Origin: Protaetiibacter sp.
GTDB taxonomy: Bacteria; Actinomycetota; Actinomycetes; Actinomycetales; Microbacteriaceae
Direction of reading: 5' to 3'
Assembly (NCBI GenBank): GCA_030150265.1
Contig: JASLGG010000027.1
Span: forward strand, 1-64,000
DNA: 64,000 nucleotides
The notes beneath the pieces were generated by a model. The model did not search any database. It saw only the letters and a list, made by a program, of their open reading frames with translations, and was not told the DNA's origin. This document shows positions 34,234 to 42,506 of the stretch, in pieces; position 1 is the first letter of the stretch; the number at the start of each line of letters is the position of its first letter. A program made the translations under genes and the position numbers.

Positions 34234-35391
34234 GTGGAGTCCGAGCCCACCCCCACCACCGCCGGCCGGCGTCCCGCCGGCTCGTCCGCGCGCCGCGGTT
34301 CGGCGTCGGCGGCGTCGCGCGCCCGATCGGGTGCGCCGCGCGTCGACCCGCCGCGCCCATCCGCCGTGCTCGTGGCCGAAGAGGTCGCCGAGCCCGTGGA
34401 GACCGCGGTCCAGGAGGCGGTCGTGAACGCGCCCGCCCCGGAGGCCGAGACCGAGGCCCCCGAGGTCGCGGGTCTCGAGGTCTCCGAGCCGGATGCGACG
34501 GAGGACGCGGACGCCGACGCGGAGTCGGATGCGGAGGAGCTCGGCCCGGTCGCCGCGGCCCTCCGCGGCAAGAAACGCCGTCCGGTGCGGGCGACGGCCC
34601 CCGAATCGCCCGCCACGGCGCCCGTCGACATCGATGTCGCCCTCTCGGTGCAGGGCCTCACCAAGTACTTCGACTCCTCGGCCGCCGTCGACGGCATCGA
34701 CCTCGAGGTCGCCGCGGGGTCGTTCTTCGGCATCGTCGGCCCGAACGGCGCAGGCAAGACCACGACGCTCTCGATGGTCACCGGGCTGCTGCGCCCCGAC
34801 GGCGGCGTCGTCCGCGTCTACGGCCTCGACGTGTGGCAGAACGCGAAGCTCGCGAAGCGCAAGATCGGCGTGCTGCCCGATCGCCTGCGGCTCTTCGACC
34901 GGCTGACCGGCGCCGAGTTCCTGTACCACGCGGGGGCGCTCCGGGGCCTCGACCGTGCGACGATCGCGAAGCGCTCCGCCGACCTGTCCGCGGCCTTCGG
35001 CCTCGAGCACTCGCTGCACCGTCTCGTCTCCGACTACTCCGCCGGCATGACGAAGAAGATCGCGATCGCGGCGGCGATGATCCACGCGCCGCGGCTGCTC
35101 GTGCTCGACGAACCCTTCGAGTCGGTCGACCCGGTGTCGGCATCCGTCGTGATCGACGTGCTCAAGCGATTCGTCGCATCCGGCGGCACCGTGGTGCTGT
35201 CGAGCCACAGCATGGAGCTCACCGAGCGCGTCTGCGACAGCATCGCGATCATCGCGGACGGCCGTGTGCTCGCGGCCGGCTCGCTCGAGAGCGTCCTCGA
35301 CGGCCGCAGCCTCGAGGAGCGCTTCGTGGAGCTCGCGGGCGGCGAGTCGGCGGTGGAGGGCATGGAGTGGTTGCAGAACTTCTCCGACTGA
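34234..35391 (+). CDS. ABC transporter ATPase with long acidic N-terminal extension
   Basis: 385 residues from GTG 34234. The first about 130 residues are disordered: basic Ser/Ala/Arg-rich to about 40, then acidic (DATEDADADAESDAEE). The ATPase domain (about 133-365) has Walker A GPNGAGKT (169-176), signature DYSAGMTKK, Walker B 'LLVLDEPFESVDP' and the H-loop 'VLSSHSMEL'. It is an exporter-type subunit paired with the permease that starts within its last codons (25-bp overlap). A later GTG near codon 45 could be the true start. Substrate unknown. Confidence 0.85.
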   Translation: MESEPTPTTAGRRPAGSSARRGSASAASRARSGAPRVDPPRPSAVLVAEEVAEPVETAVQEAVVNAPAPEAETEAPEVAGLEVSEPDATEDADADAESDAEELGPVAAALRGKKRRPVRATAPESPATAPVDIDVALSVQGLTKYFDSSAAVDGIDLEVAAGSFFGIVGPNGAGKTTTLSMVTGLLRPDGGVVRVYGLDVWQNAKLAKRKIGVLPDRLRLFDRLTGAEFLYHAGALRGLDRATIAKRSADLSAAFGLEHSLHRLVSDYSAGMTKKIAIAAAMIHAPRLLVLDEPFESVDPVSASVVIDVLKRFVASGGTVVLSSHSMELTERVCDSIAIIADGRVLAAGSLESVLDGRSLEERFVELAGGESAVEGMEWLQNFSD

Positions 35392-36968
35392 GGCTCCGGA
35401 TCCTCGCGAACGGCTTCCGCCGCCGGCCCCTGCAGGTCGCCGCGATCGTGTTCGCGATCCTGCTCGGGATCGCCGGCGTCGTCGCGTTCTGGGCGGGTGC
35501 GCGCTGGGTGAGCCAGTTCGAGGACCACTTCATCCTCGCCGCGACCACCACGGTGGGCGCGTGGCTGTCGATCGCCGCGCTGCTCGTGCCGATCATGGTG
35601 ATCCGGCGGCCGGTGCTGTCGGCGCGCGCGTTCCTCGGCTACCCGCTGTCGCCGTTCGCGGTGGGGCTCACGATGTTCGCCTACGCGCTCATCGGGCCCG
35701 GCATCCTGCTGATCCCGATGGCGATCGCCCCCGTCGAGGCGTGGCCGCACGAGGCCTCGCGGCAGCTCGCGTGGGCGGCGGCGCCGCTGATCTTCCTGCA
35801 GACGCTCGCCACGATCGCCCTGGCCCGGCGGATCGGGATGGCGCTGCGGCGTCATCAGACGATCGCCGTGTGGGTGGAGCTGGTGTCGGTCGCGGTGCTG
35901 GTCGGCGGAGCGGCGACCATCGTCGGCGTGATCGCACCGCGGGTGCCGTCGCTGCTCGATCTCGTGAAGGCGCTCGCGCCGTTCAACGACCTGTTCCGAC
36001 GCGCCCCGGAGGTGCTCGCGCAGACGCCGTTCGGGGCGCTGTGGGCCGCTCCGGGCCTCGCGGCGCCGCGCTTCGGCGAGCCGGACGAGGCATGGCGCAT
36101 CATCGGCCTCTCGGCCCTGCTCGTCGTCGCGCTGCTCGTGGTCTGGTTCGCGGTGGTGGGGCTCGAGCTGCGTCCGACGCACCGGCTGCCCGGTCCGCGT
36201 CGCACGCGGGTGCCCGGCTGGTTCGGACGCGTGCCCGCGTCGCCCGCCGGGGCGGTGGCCGCACGCTCCTTCAGCTACTGGCTGCGGGATCCGCGCTACC
36301 GCACGGTGTTCGCGGTGCTGCCGCTCATCCTGGGCTTCGCGCTGCTCGCGCTCACCACGGGCGGTGTGCCGTTCTCGATCGCCGTGCTCGTGCCGCTGCC
36401 GGTCATGACGCTGCTGCTCGCCTGGGCCACCGTGCACAACGACGTCGCCTACGACAACACCGCCGTGTGGCAGCATGTGGCGGCGCAGACCCGCGGTGTC
36501 GACGACCGGGGCGGACGCTCGGCGCCCGTGCTCGTATGGGGCGTCCTGCTGCTCGCGGCCGGCATCCCGCTCACGGCATGGGGGTACGGCGACATCTCGA
36601 TCGCGCTGCCGCTGGGCGGCGTGTGCGCGGCGTTGCTGCTCGGCGGCATCGGGGTCGGCAACCTCTACTCCGCACGCTTCCCCTATGCAGCGCCCCGCCC
36701 CGGCGACCCGGCGTGGCAGGCGCCCCAGGTCGCGACGAGCCAGGGCGGGGTCGCGCAGGGCATCTCGCTGCTGTTCGTGCTGCTGGTCGCCCTGCCGGCG
36801 CTCGTGGCGTCCGCTCTGTGGTGGATCGCCGGCGGGCCGTGGGGATGGCTGGCGCTGGGCGCGGGGGTGCTGTGCGGCGCCGCGGTCTTTGCGGCGGGCA
36901 TCCGCGGCGGCGGGCGGATGTTCGATGCGCACGCACCCGAGCTGCTCGCGTTCACCCAGCGCAACTGA
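35367..36968 (+). CDS. ABC exporter membrane subunit (multi-pass)
   Basis: 533 residues from GTG 35367, overlapping the ATPase gene. About 12 hydrophobic segments ('VAAIVFAILLGIAGVVAFWAGA', 'AALLVPIMVIRRPVL', 'YRTVFAVLPLILGFALLAL', 'LWWIAGGPWGWLALGAGVLCGAAVF'). It resembles the large actinobacterial ABC-2-like permeases that occur with single ATPases. No clue to the transported compound. No signal peptide. Confidence 0.8.
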   Translation: MVAELLRLRLRILANGFRRRPLQVAAIVFAILLGIAGVVAFWAGARWVSQFEDHFILAATTTVGAWLSIAALLVPIMVIRRPVLSARAFLGYPLSPFAVGLTMFAYALIGPGILLIPMAIAPVEAWPHEASRQLAWAAAPLIFLQTLATIALARRIGMALRRHQTIAVWVELVSVAVLVGGAATIVGVIAPRVPSLLDLVKALAPFNDLFRRAPEVLAQTPFGALWAAPGLAAPRFGEPDEAWRIIGLSALLVVALLVVWFAVVGLELRPTHRLPGPRRTRVPGWFGRVPASPAGAVAARSFSYWLRDPRYRTVFAVLPLILGFALLALTTGGVPFSIAVLVPLPVMTLLLAWATVHNDVAYDNTAVWQHVAAQTRGVDDRGGRSAPVLVWGVLLLAAGIPLTAWGYGDISIALPLGGVCAALLLGGIGVGNLYSARFPYAAPRPGDPAWQAPQVATSQGGVAQGISLLFVLLVALPALVASALWWIAGGPWGWLALGAGVLCGAAVFAAGIRGGGRMFDAHAPELLAFTQRN

Positions 36969-36993
36969 CGCCGATCCGTCGTACCCTGGGCGG

Positions 36994-37257
36994 ATGAGCG
37001 AGCTGGATGCGGATCGGATCGGCGGGGGCACCGATGTGCTCGACCGGGAGCTCGAGAAGCTCCTCGAGGGCGAGCTCGCCGAGGACGGCGACCACGACCG
37101 CTTCGCGCACTACGTGAAGAAGGACAAGATCGTGGAGTCGGCGGTCACCGGAAAGCCGGTGCGCGCGCTCTGCGGCAAGAAGTGGGTGCCGGGGCGCGAC
37201 CCGTCGAAGTTCCCGGTGTGCCCGGACTGCCAGAAGATCTACGAGCTGCTGAAGTAG
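36994..37257 (+). CDS. DUF3039 family small zinc-binding-like protein
   Basis: 87 residues from ATG 36994. A charged N-terminus is followed by 'HYVKKDKIVESAVTGKPVRALCGKKWVPGRDPSKFPVCPDCQKIYELL'. One Cys in ALCGKKW and a CPDC pair, plus the early His, suggest a zinc ribbon. This is the DUF3039 family, broadly conserved in Actinobacteria, and it typically lies near nicotinate phosphoribosyltransferase, as here (convergent). Function unknown. Confidence 0.85.
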   Translation: MSELDADRIGGGTDVLDRELEKLLEGELAEDGDHDRFAHYVKKDKIVESAVTGKPVRALCGKKWVPGRDPSKFPVCPDCQKIYELLK

Positions 37258-37270
37258 CCGGGGTCCGCCG

Positions 37271-38575
37271 CTACAGGTAGCGCGTCGGGATCGCCGGCTC
37301 CCCGCGCGAGAGGCGCAGCGCATCCGCCGGGAGCTCGGCCATCGCCGCGGCATGGTGGGCGCGGGCTTTCGCGACGCCCTCCGCGCCGAGGGCATCCGGT
37401 GCCGCCTCGCCGGCGGCGACGAGCGGCACGTGGAGCAGGCGCCCGGATGCGGGGGAGAGCGCCTCGACGGGCGGGTCCTCGACGTGGACGTCCTCCGAGA
37501 TCGCGACGCCGTCGTGCAGCGCCCGGACGGGCTGCTTGCGCCCGCCGATGGTGGCCTTGCCCTCGGAGGACTTGCCGACGCCGATCCAGGCTCCCGCGGC
37601 ATCCTGCCGGGCGACGAGCTTGTAGACCATGCCCGCGGCGGGTGCGCCCGAGCCGGTGACGAGGGCGGTGCCGACGCCGTAGGAGTCGACGGGGGCGGAG
37701 GCGAGGGCGGCGATCGCGTGCTCGTCGAGGTCGTTGGTGACGGTGATGCGGGTGCCGGTGGCGCCGAGCGCGTCGAGCTGCTCGCGCACCTCGCGCACGA
37801 CGACGCCGAGGTCGCCCGAGTCGATGCGCACCGCGCCGAGCTCGGTGCCCGCCGCACGCACCGCGTTCTCGACGCCGGTGCGGATGTCGTAGGTGTCGAC
37901 GAGCAGGGTGGTGCCGGGCCCGAGGCTCGCGACCTGCGCACGGAACGCCTGCTCCTCATCCGGGAACAGCAGCGTGAAGGCGTGAGCGGCGGTGCCCATG
38001 GTGGGCACGCCCCAGCGGCGGCCCGCCTCGAGGTTGGAGGTGGCGCCGAAGCCCGCGATGTAGGCGGCGCGGGCGGCGGCCACGGCGGAGCGCTCGCCGG
38101 TGCGGCGGGAGCCCATCTCGGCGAGCGGGCGGCCGCCCGCGGCGGATGCCATCCGCGCGGCGGCGCTCGCGACGGCGGAGTCGTAGTTGAGGATCGAGAG
38201 CGCGAGGGTCTCGAGCACGACGCCCTCCGCGAAGCCCGCCTCCACGACGAGCAGCGGAGAGCCGGGGAAGTAGAGCTCGCCCTCGCGGTAGCCGCGGATG
38301 TCGCCGGTGAAGCGGTAGGACTCGAGCCAGTCGAGCGCGGCATCCGACACGACGTGCTCGCGCTTCAGCCAGGCGAGCTCGTCGGGGCCGAAGCGGAAAT
38401 CGGCGAGCTCCTCGAGGAGGCGCCCGATGCCGGCGACCACGCCGTAGCGGCGGCCTGCGGGCAGGCGGCGGGCGAAGAGCTCGAACACGCAGGGCGTCTC
38501 GTGGGTGCCGGCCCGCAGCGCCGCGTCGATCATGGTGATCTCGTAGCGGTCGGTGAGCAGCGCGGTCGAGGTCAT
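37271..38575 (-). CDS. pncB: Nicotinate phosphoribosyltransferase
   Basis: 434 residues from ATG 38575. The N-terminus TSTALLTDRYEITMIDAAL, 'VCFELFARRLP'-like CVFELFARRLPAGRRYGV, the GSRRTGERSAVAAARAAYIAGF segment, 'LVDTYDIRTGVENAV' and 'VRIDSGDLG' are the classic motifs of NAPRT. It converts nicotinate and PRPP to nicotinate mononucleotide, the first step of the Preiss-Handler NAD salvage route. Cytosolic. Convergent with the DUF3039 gene. Confidence 0.93.
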   Translation of the reverse strand: MTSTALLTDRYEITMIDAALRAGTHETPCVFELFARRLPAGRRYGVVAGIGRLLEELADFRFGPDELAWLKREHVVSDAALDWLESYRFTGDIRGYREGELYFPGSPLLVVEAGFAEGVVLETLALSILNYDSAVASAAARMASAAGGRPLAEMGSRRTGERSAVAAARAAYIAGFGATSNLEAGRRWGVPTMGTAAHAFTLLFPDEEQAFRAQVASLGPGTTLLVDTYDIRTGVENAVRAAGTELGAVRIDSGDLGVVVREVREQLDALGATGTRITVTNDLDEHAIAALASAPVDSYGVGTALVTGSGAPAAGMVYKLVARQDAAGAWIGVGKSSEGKATIGGRKQPVRALHDGVAISEDVHVEDPPVEALSPASGRLLHVPLVAAGEAAPDALGAEGVAKARAHHAAAMAELPADALRLSRGEPAIPTRYL

Positions 38576-38597
38576 GAGCCCAGCGTAGAGGCGCGGC

Positions 38598-39380
38598 TCA
38601 GCATCCGGGCCCGCGCGGCGACACCGTGCAGTCGCGGTCGACGAGCACCGTCTTGGCGCCGCTCGCCGTGATGTGCAGCTCGTTCGCGGGCAGTGCGAGG
38701 GTTCCCGCGATCGGTGTGAAGGCGCCCCCGTCGAGCCGGTACTCGGCGCGGTACACGATGTCGAGGCGGATCGTGTAGCTGCCCGCCGTCTGGTACACGT
38801 GGCTCGTGGGCGTGGCGTCGAATTCGCGCAGCCCGAGCGCCGCCCAGGTGGCGCCCTTCGTGGGGAGCGTCGCGGTGGCGCCGTCGCCGTAGCTCCAGCG
38901 CCAGGCGACCGGGGTGAACCGCACGTCGGCGGCCATCCCGAGCAGGGTGCCGGGCACGAGCTGCCGGTCGACGAGCGAGTAGATGTTGGCCGGCAGCCCG
39001 ACCACCACCCAGCCGTCGGGCTCCATGCGCTGGATGCCGGGCGCCGGCCGGAACCGCGCGATGTCGGCGAGTGTCACGACGGTCACGTCGTAGCCGTCGC
39101 GCGGGTCGCACGCGTGGGCGGAGAGGTCGTCGCCGGGGGAGCAGGGGGCGGGGCGGGGGTTGCGTGGGGTGGTGGGGGTGACGGGGGCGGCGGGGCCGGT
39201 GCCGGAGGAGCCTGGGGCGCCGCTTGCGGCGGTGCCTTCGAGGACGGCTTCGTTGCCGTTGGTGGACGATGCTATTGAGCAGGCTCCGCTTCGGATATCG
39301 AAGTCAGTGCATCTGGAGTGCGACGCATCGGTCGTTGCGAAAGCGGTAGCAACGAGTGCGAGCACTAGGGCGATTCGCAT
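38598..39380 (-). CDS. Secreted PKD-domain-like protein
   Basis: 260 residues from ATG 39380, where a signal peptide begins (MRIALVLALVATAFATTDAS). A Pro/Thr/Gly-rich linker (about 48-75) precedes a beta-sandwich region with PKD-like features: 'AWRWSYGDGATATLPTKG' and 'TSHVYQTAGSYTIRLDIVYRAEYRL'. Function is probably adhesive or structural at the cell surface. The 5' part (39210-39400) is lower in GC than the rest. Its start lies inside the end of the upstream lipoprotein gene (16-bp overlap), so they form an operon. Confidence 0.75.
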   Translation of the reverse strand: MRIALVLALVATAFATTDASHSRCTDFDIRSGACSIASSTNGNEAVLEGTAASGAPGSSGTGPAAPVTPTTPRNPRPAPCSPGDDLSAHACDPRDGYDVTVVTLADIARFRPAPGIQRMEPDGWVVVGLPANIYSLVDRQLVPGTLLGMAADVRFTPVAWRWSYGDGATATLPTKGATWAALGLREFDATPTSHVYQTAGSYTIRLDIVYRAEYRLDGGAFTPIAGTLALPANELHITASGAKTVLVDRDCTVSPRGPGC

Positions 39381-39904
39381 ACGCCACCACGCTCCCAAAG
39401 CGTTCGTTCGACCACACGCATCGGATTCCCGCCAAATTCGACTTCATACGCCACTCGTTCTATCCGACCAGGCTGAACGACCGAGACGCCGTCCGCGGTC
39501 AAGATGTCGGTTTGGGAGACGTCGTCGCATGCATACGCGGTGACGTCGCCTGTTCTGGTGCTATAACGCTGAAGAGCCAGCTGGAACGTAACAGCGCCTG
39601 TTCCGTGAAGTTGCGACTCCTGGAGCTGTATGAAGCCGGGTAATTCCGCGGTGTACTGGTCCTCTGAAGCGACCTCAAGGAGCCGTTTTGGATCCTGACC
39701 GCCATCGGCAAAAATCCGATCGACCATGGCCAGATATTTCGCATATGCCTCCTCCGCCGCGGTCAGCGCCTCCTCATCCGACGCGAAGACCGGCGTCGCG
39801 GTGGGCTCCGGCGGCGGGGTGACGATAGGCGACTCGGGGACGCACGCCGTGAGGAGCACGGCGACGAGCGCAAGCGCCGGCAGCAGGCGGTTCGGTCGAG
39901 GCAT
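39365..39904 (-). CDS. Lipoprotein of unknown function
   Basis: 179 residues from ATG 39904, chosen because the lipobox follows directly (LALVAVLLTAC, Cys about residue 20). A Pro/Thr-rich spacer (PIVTPPPEPTATPVF) is followed by a helix-rich then beta domain ('EEALTAAEEAYAKYLAMVDRIFADGG', 'VTFQLALQRYSTRTGDVTAYACDD'). It resembles the many small actinobacterial lipoproteins with an NTF2-like fold, which is only a structural impression. Second half is lower in GC. Overlaps the PKD-like gene. Confidence 0.75.
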   Translation of the reverse strand: MPRPNRLLPALALVAVLLTACVPESPIVTPPPEPTATPVFASDEEALTAAEEAYAKYLAMVDRIFADGGQDPKRLLEVASEDQYTAELPGFIQLQESQLHGTGAVTFQLALQRYSTRTGDVTAYACDDVSQTDILTADGVSVVQPGRIERVAYEVEFGGNPMRVVERTLWERGGVCESP

Positions 39905-39980
39905 GCTCGACACGCTAGGGCACCTGGACCGACGCGCGCGAAGGTTGTCCACATCCGGGGCGGGATCGAAGGCCGGGCTG

Positions 39981-40117
39981 CCCGAATCAAGGAGTTCTGC
40001 TCCCGAATCAAGGAACTCGTGTTGCAGTTGAGGCGGATGAGGCTCAGCTGCCCCGTCCGCCCCATCGACTCCTTGATTCGGGAGCCCCGCTCCTTGAGCA
40101 GAACTCCTTGATTCGGG
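39981..40117. repeat. Nested palindromic intergenic repeat, copy 1
   Basis: Four copies of the core tcccgaatcaagga stand in head-to-head order. The outer pair (39981-40001 with 40097-40117) is a perfect 21-bp inverted repeat; the inner pair (40001-40014 with 40070-40083) is 14 bp perfect. The centre holds ggcgga/tccgcc (about 40033-40059). The structure lies in the 283-bp divergent gap between a lipoprotein gene and murI, and a related copy lies at 53268-53390. The gap contains nothing else gene-like. Confidence 0.8.
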
Positions 40118-40187
40118 ACGAAGACCCCCAAACCAGGCCGGGTCGCCGCCCGCGCCGGGCAGCCGCCCGCGGGTACGCTGGGACACC

Positions 40188-41084
40188 GTGACCGCATCCG
40201 TGTCCGCCGACGGCCCCGCCATCCCGACCGACGCCCCCATCGGCGTGTTCGACTCGGGCGTCGGGGGGCTCACGGTGGCCCGCGCGATCCTCGACCAGCT
40301 GCCGAACGAGGCCATCCTCTACGTCGGCGACACCGCCCACACCCCCTACGGCCCGAAGCCGATCGCCGAGGTGCGGGCCTATGCCCTCGCGGTCATGGAC
40401 GACCTCGTGGCGCAGGGGGTCAAGGCGCTCGTGATCGCCTGCAACACCGCATCCGCCGCCGTGCTGCGGGATGCGCGCGAGCGTTACACGATCGGCGCCG
40501 GCATCCCGGTGGTCGAGGTGATCCAGCCGGCCGTGCGCGCCGCCGTGCGCGCCACCCGCAACGGGCGGGTCGGCGTGATCGGCACGGTCGGCACCATCCA
40601 GTCGCGCGCCTACGACGACGCCTTCGCGGCGGCGGCCGGCCTCGAGCTGTTCAGCCGTGCGTGCCCGCGGTTCGTCGAGTTCGTCGAGGCGGGGGTCACG
40701 AGCGGGCCCGAGCTGTTCCGCTACGCCCGCCAGTACCTCGACCCGCTCATCGCCGCCGGGATCGACACCCTCGTGCTGGGCTGCACGCACTACCCCCTCA
40801 TGTCGGCCGCCATCCAGTTCGTGATGGGGCCGGAGGTGCGGCTCGTCTCGAGCGCGGAGGAGACCGCGGCCGACGTCTACCGCACGCTCGTGTCGTACGG
40901 CATCGAGCGCACCGATCCGACCTCGCCCGTGCACCGCTTCGAGTCGACCGGCGCCGACGAGGGGCACTTCCGCTCGCTCGCCGCGCGCTTCCTGGGGCCC
41001 GAGGTGCGCCAGGTGGAGAGCTTCCCGACCGCCACGATCCAGACGCCGGATGCCGCATCCGTCGCCGCGAAGGAGACCGCATGA
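40188..41084 (+). CDS. murI: Glutamate racemase
   Basis: 298 residues from GTG 40188. The N-terminal IGVFDSGVGGLTVARAI is diagnostic. Catalytic cysteines: Cys85 (VIACNTAS) and Cys199 (VLGCTHYP). It makes D-glutamate for peptidoglycan. First gene of a tightly coupled operon: its stop overlaps the rph start (ATGA), which overlaps rdgB. The order murI-rph-rdgB is common in Actinobacteria. Confidence 0.96.
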   Translation: MTASVSADGPAIPTDAPIGVFDSGVGGLTVARAILDQLPNEAILYVGDTAHTPYGPKPIAEVRAYALAVMDDLVAQGVKALVIACNTASAAVLRDARERYTIGAGIPVVEVIQPAVRAAVRATRNGRVGVIGTVGTIQSRAYDDAFAAAAGLELFSRACPRFVEFVEAGVTSGPELFRYARQYLDPLIAAGIDTLVLGCTHYPLMSAAIQFVMGPEVRLVSSAEETAADVYRTLVSYGIERTDPTSPVHRFESTGADEGHFRSLAARFLGPEVRQVESFPTATIQTPDAASVAAKETA

Positions 41085-41830
41085 CCGCCAGCCCCGCCGA
41101 GCAGCCCCGCCGCGCCGACGGCCGCACCCCCGACCAGCTGCGGCCGGTCACGATCGAACGGGGCTGGAGCCGGCAGGCGGAGGGCAGCGCGCTCATCTCC
41201 TTCGGCAGCACCCGCGTGCTGTGCACCGCGAGCTTCACGAACGGCGTGCCGCGCTGGCTCACCGGCAAGGGCAAGGGCTGGGTCACGGCCGAGTACGCGA
41301 TGCTGCCGCGGTCCACCAACGAGCGCATGGACCGCGAGTCGGTCAAGGGCCGCGTCGGCGGGCGCACGCACGAGATCTCGCGGCTCGTCGGCCGCAGCCT
41401 GCGCGCCATCATCGACACCAAGGCGCTCGGCGAGAACACCATCGTGATCGACTGCGACGTGCTGCAGGCCGACGGCGGCACCCGCACCGCAGCGATCACT
41501 GGAGCGTATGTGGCGCTCGCGGATGCCGTGGCCTGGGGCCGCGAGAAGGGCTTCATCGGCAAGAACGCGCGGGCGCTCATCGACACGGTGTCGGCCGTGT
41601 CCGTGGGCATCATCGACGGCGTCCCGATGCTCGACCTCGCCTACACGGAGGATGTGCGTGCCGAGACCGACATGAACGTGGTCGTGACGGGCCGCGGGCT
41701 CTTCGTCGAGGTGCAGGGCACCGCGGAGGGCGCGCCCTTCGACCGCCGGGAGCTCGACGCGCTGCTCGACCTGGGACTCGCCGGCAACGCGGAGCTCACG
41801 CGCATCCAGAACGAGGTGCTCGGCGCATGA
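41081..41830 (+). CDS. rph: Ribonuclease PH
   Basis: 249 residues from ATG 41081. Conserved features: 'RPVTIERGWSRQAEGSALISFGSTRVLCTAS', 'GWVTAEYAMLPRSTNER', 'GRTHEISRLVGRSLRA', 'DCDVLQADGGTRTAAITGAYVAL' with the phosphate-binding and metal-binding residues. It is a phosphorolytic 3'-5' exoribonuclease that trims tRNA 3' ends. Four-base overlaps with both neighbours. Confidence 0.96.
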   Translation: MTASPAEQPRRADGRTPDQLRPVTIERGWSRQAEGSALISFGSTRVLCTASFTNGVPRWLTGKGKGWVTAEYAMLPRSTNERMDRESVKGRVGGRTHEISRLVGRSLRAIIDTKALGENTIVIDCDVLQADGGTRTAAITGAYVALADAVAWGREKGFIGKNARALIDTVSAVSVGIIDGVPMLDLAYTEDVRAETDMNVVVTGRGLFVEVQGTAEGAPFDRRELDALLDLGLAGNAELTRIQNEVLGA

Positions 41831-42405
41831 CGACCTTCGTGCTCGCGACGCACAACGCGCACAAGGTCGAGGAGCTGCGGCGCATCCTCGGCGAGCGGCT
41901 GGGCGAGCACGAGCTCGTCGGCTACGACGGCCCCGAGCCGGTCGAGGACGGCGACACCTTCGAGGCGAACGCGCTCATCAAGGCGCGCGCCGCGAACGCG
42001 CACACCGGTCTCCCGGCGATCGCCGACGACTCCGGGATCTCGGTGCACGCGCTGGGCGGCGCCCCCGGCATCCACTCCGCCCGCTACGCGGGCACCCGCG
42101 ACGACGTCGACAACTACGCGCTGCTGCTCGCGAACCTCGCGGGCGAGGCGGATCGCGCGGCCGACTTCGTGTGCGCGGCGGCCCTCGTCGACGGCGAGCG
42201 CGAGGTCGTGGTGCGGGGCGTATGGCCCGGCGAGGTGCTCGAGGCGCCGTCGGGGGAGCACGGCTTCGGCTACGACCCGGTGTTCCGTCCGGAGGGCGTC
42301 GCCACGAGCTCGGCCGAGCTCACCGCCGACGAGAAGAACGCGATCAGCCATCGTGCCCGCGCCTTCGGCCTGCTCGTGGACGACCTCCGCGCCCTCTACG
42401 GCTGA
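41827..42405 (+). CDS. rdgB: XTP/dITP pyrophosphatase (RdgB/HAM1)
   Basis: 192 residues from ATG 41827. The motifs VLATHNAHKVEELRRIL, 'DDSGISVHALGGAPGIHSARYAG' and 'GFGYDPVFRPEG' are the complete HAM1 signature. It removes non-canonical purine nucleotides (XTP, dITP) from the pool. Last gene of the murI-rph-rdgB operon; the next gene has its own leader of about 100 bp. Confidence 0.95.
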   Translation: MTTFVLATHNAHKVEELRRILGERLGEHELVGYDGPEPVEDGDTFEANALIKARAANAHTGLPAIADDSGISVHALGGAPGIHSARYAGTRDDVDNYALLLANLAGEADRAADFVCAAALVDGEREVVVRGVWPGEVLEAPSGEHGFGYDPVFRPEGVATSSAELTADEKNAISHRARAFGLLVDDLRALYG

Positions 42406-42506
42406 CCGCCGCCGAGCGCGGGATGGGTGTGAGAACGGTAGTGAGGAGCGTTCCCGAGAAGCGGGGATGGCGGGCCGGGGTGGGCGTGCGCGCCTAGCCT
42501 GGGAGC

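Noticed and set aside
39905..40315. N-terminal extension of the 39365 lipoprotein gene through the palindrome
   Set aside because: The frame is open by chance. The signal peptide and lipobox begin at 39904, and the extension would overlap murI.
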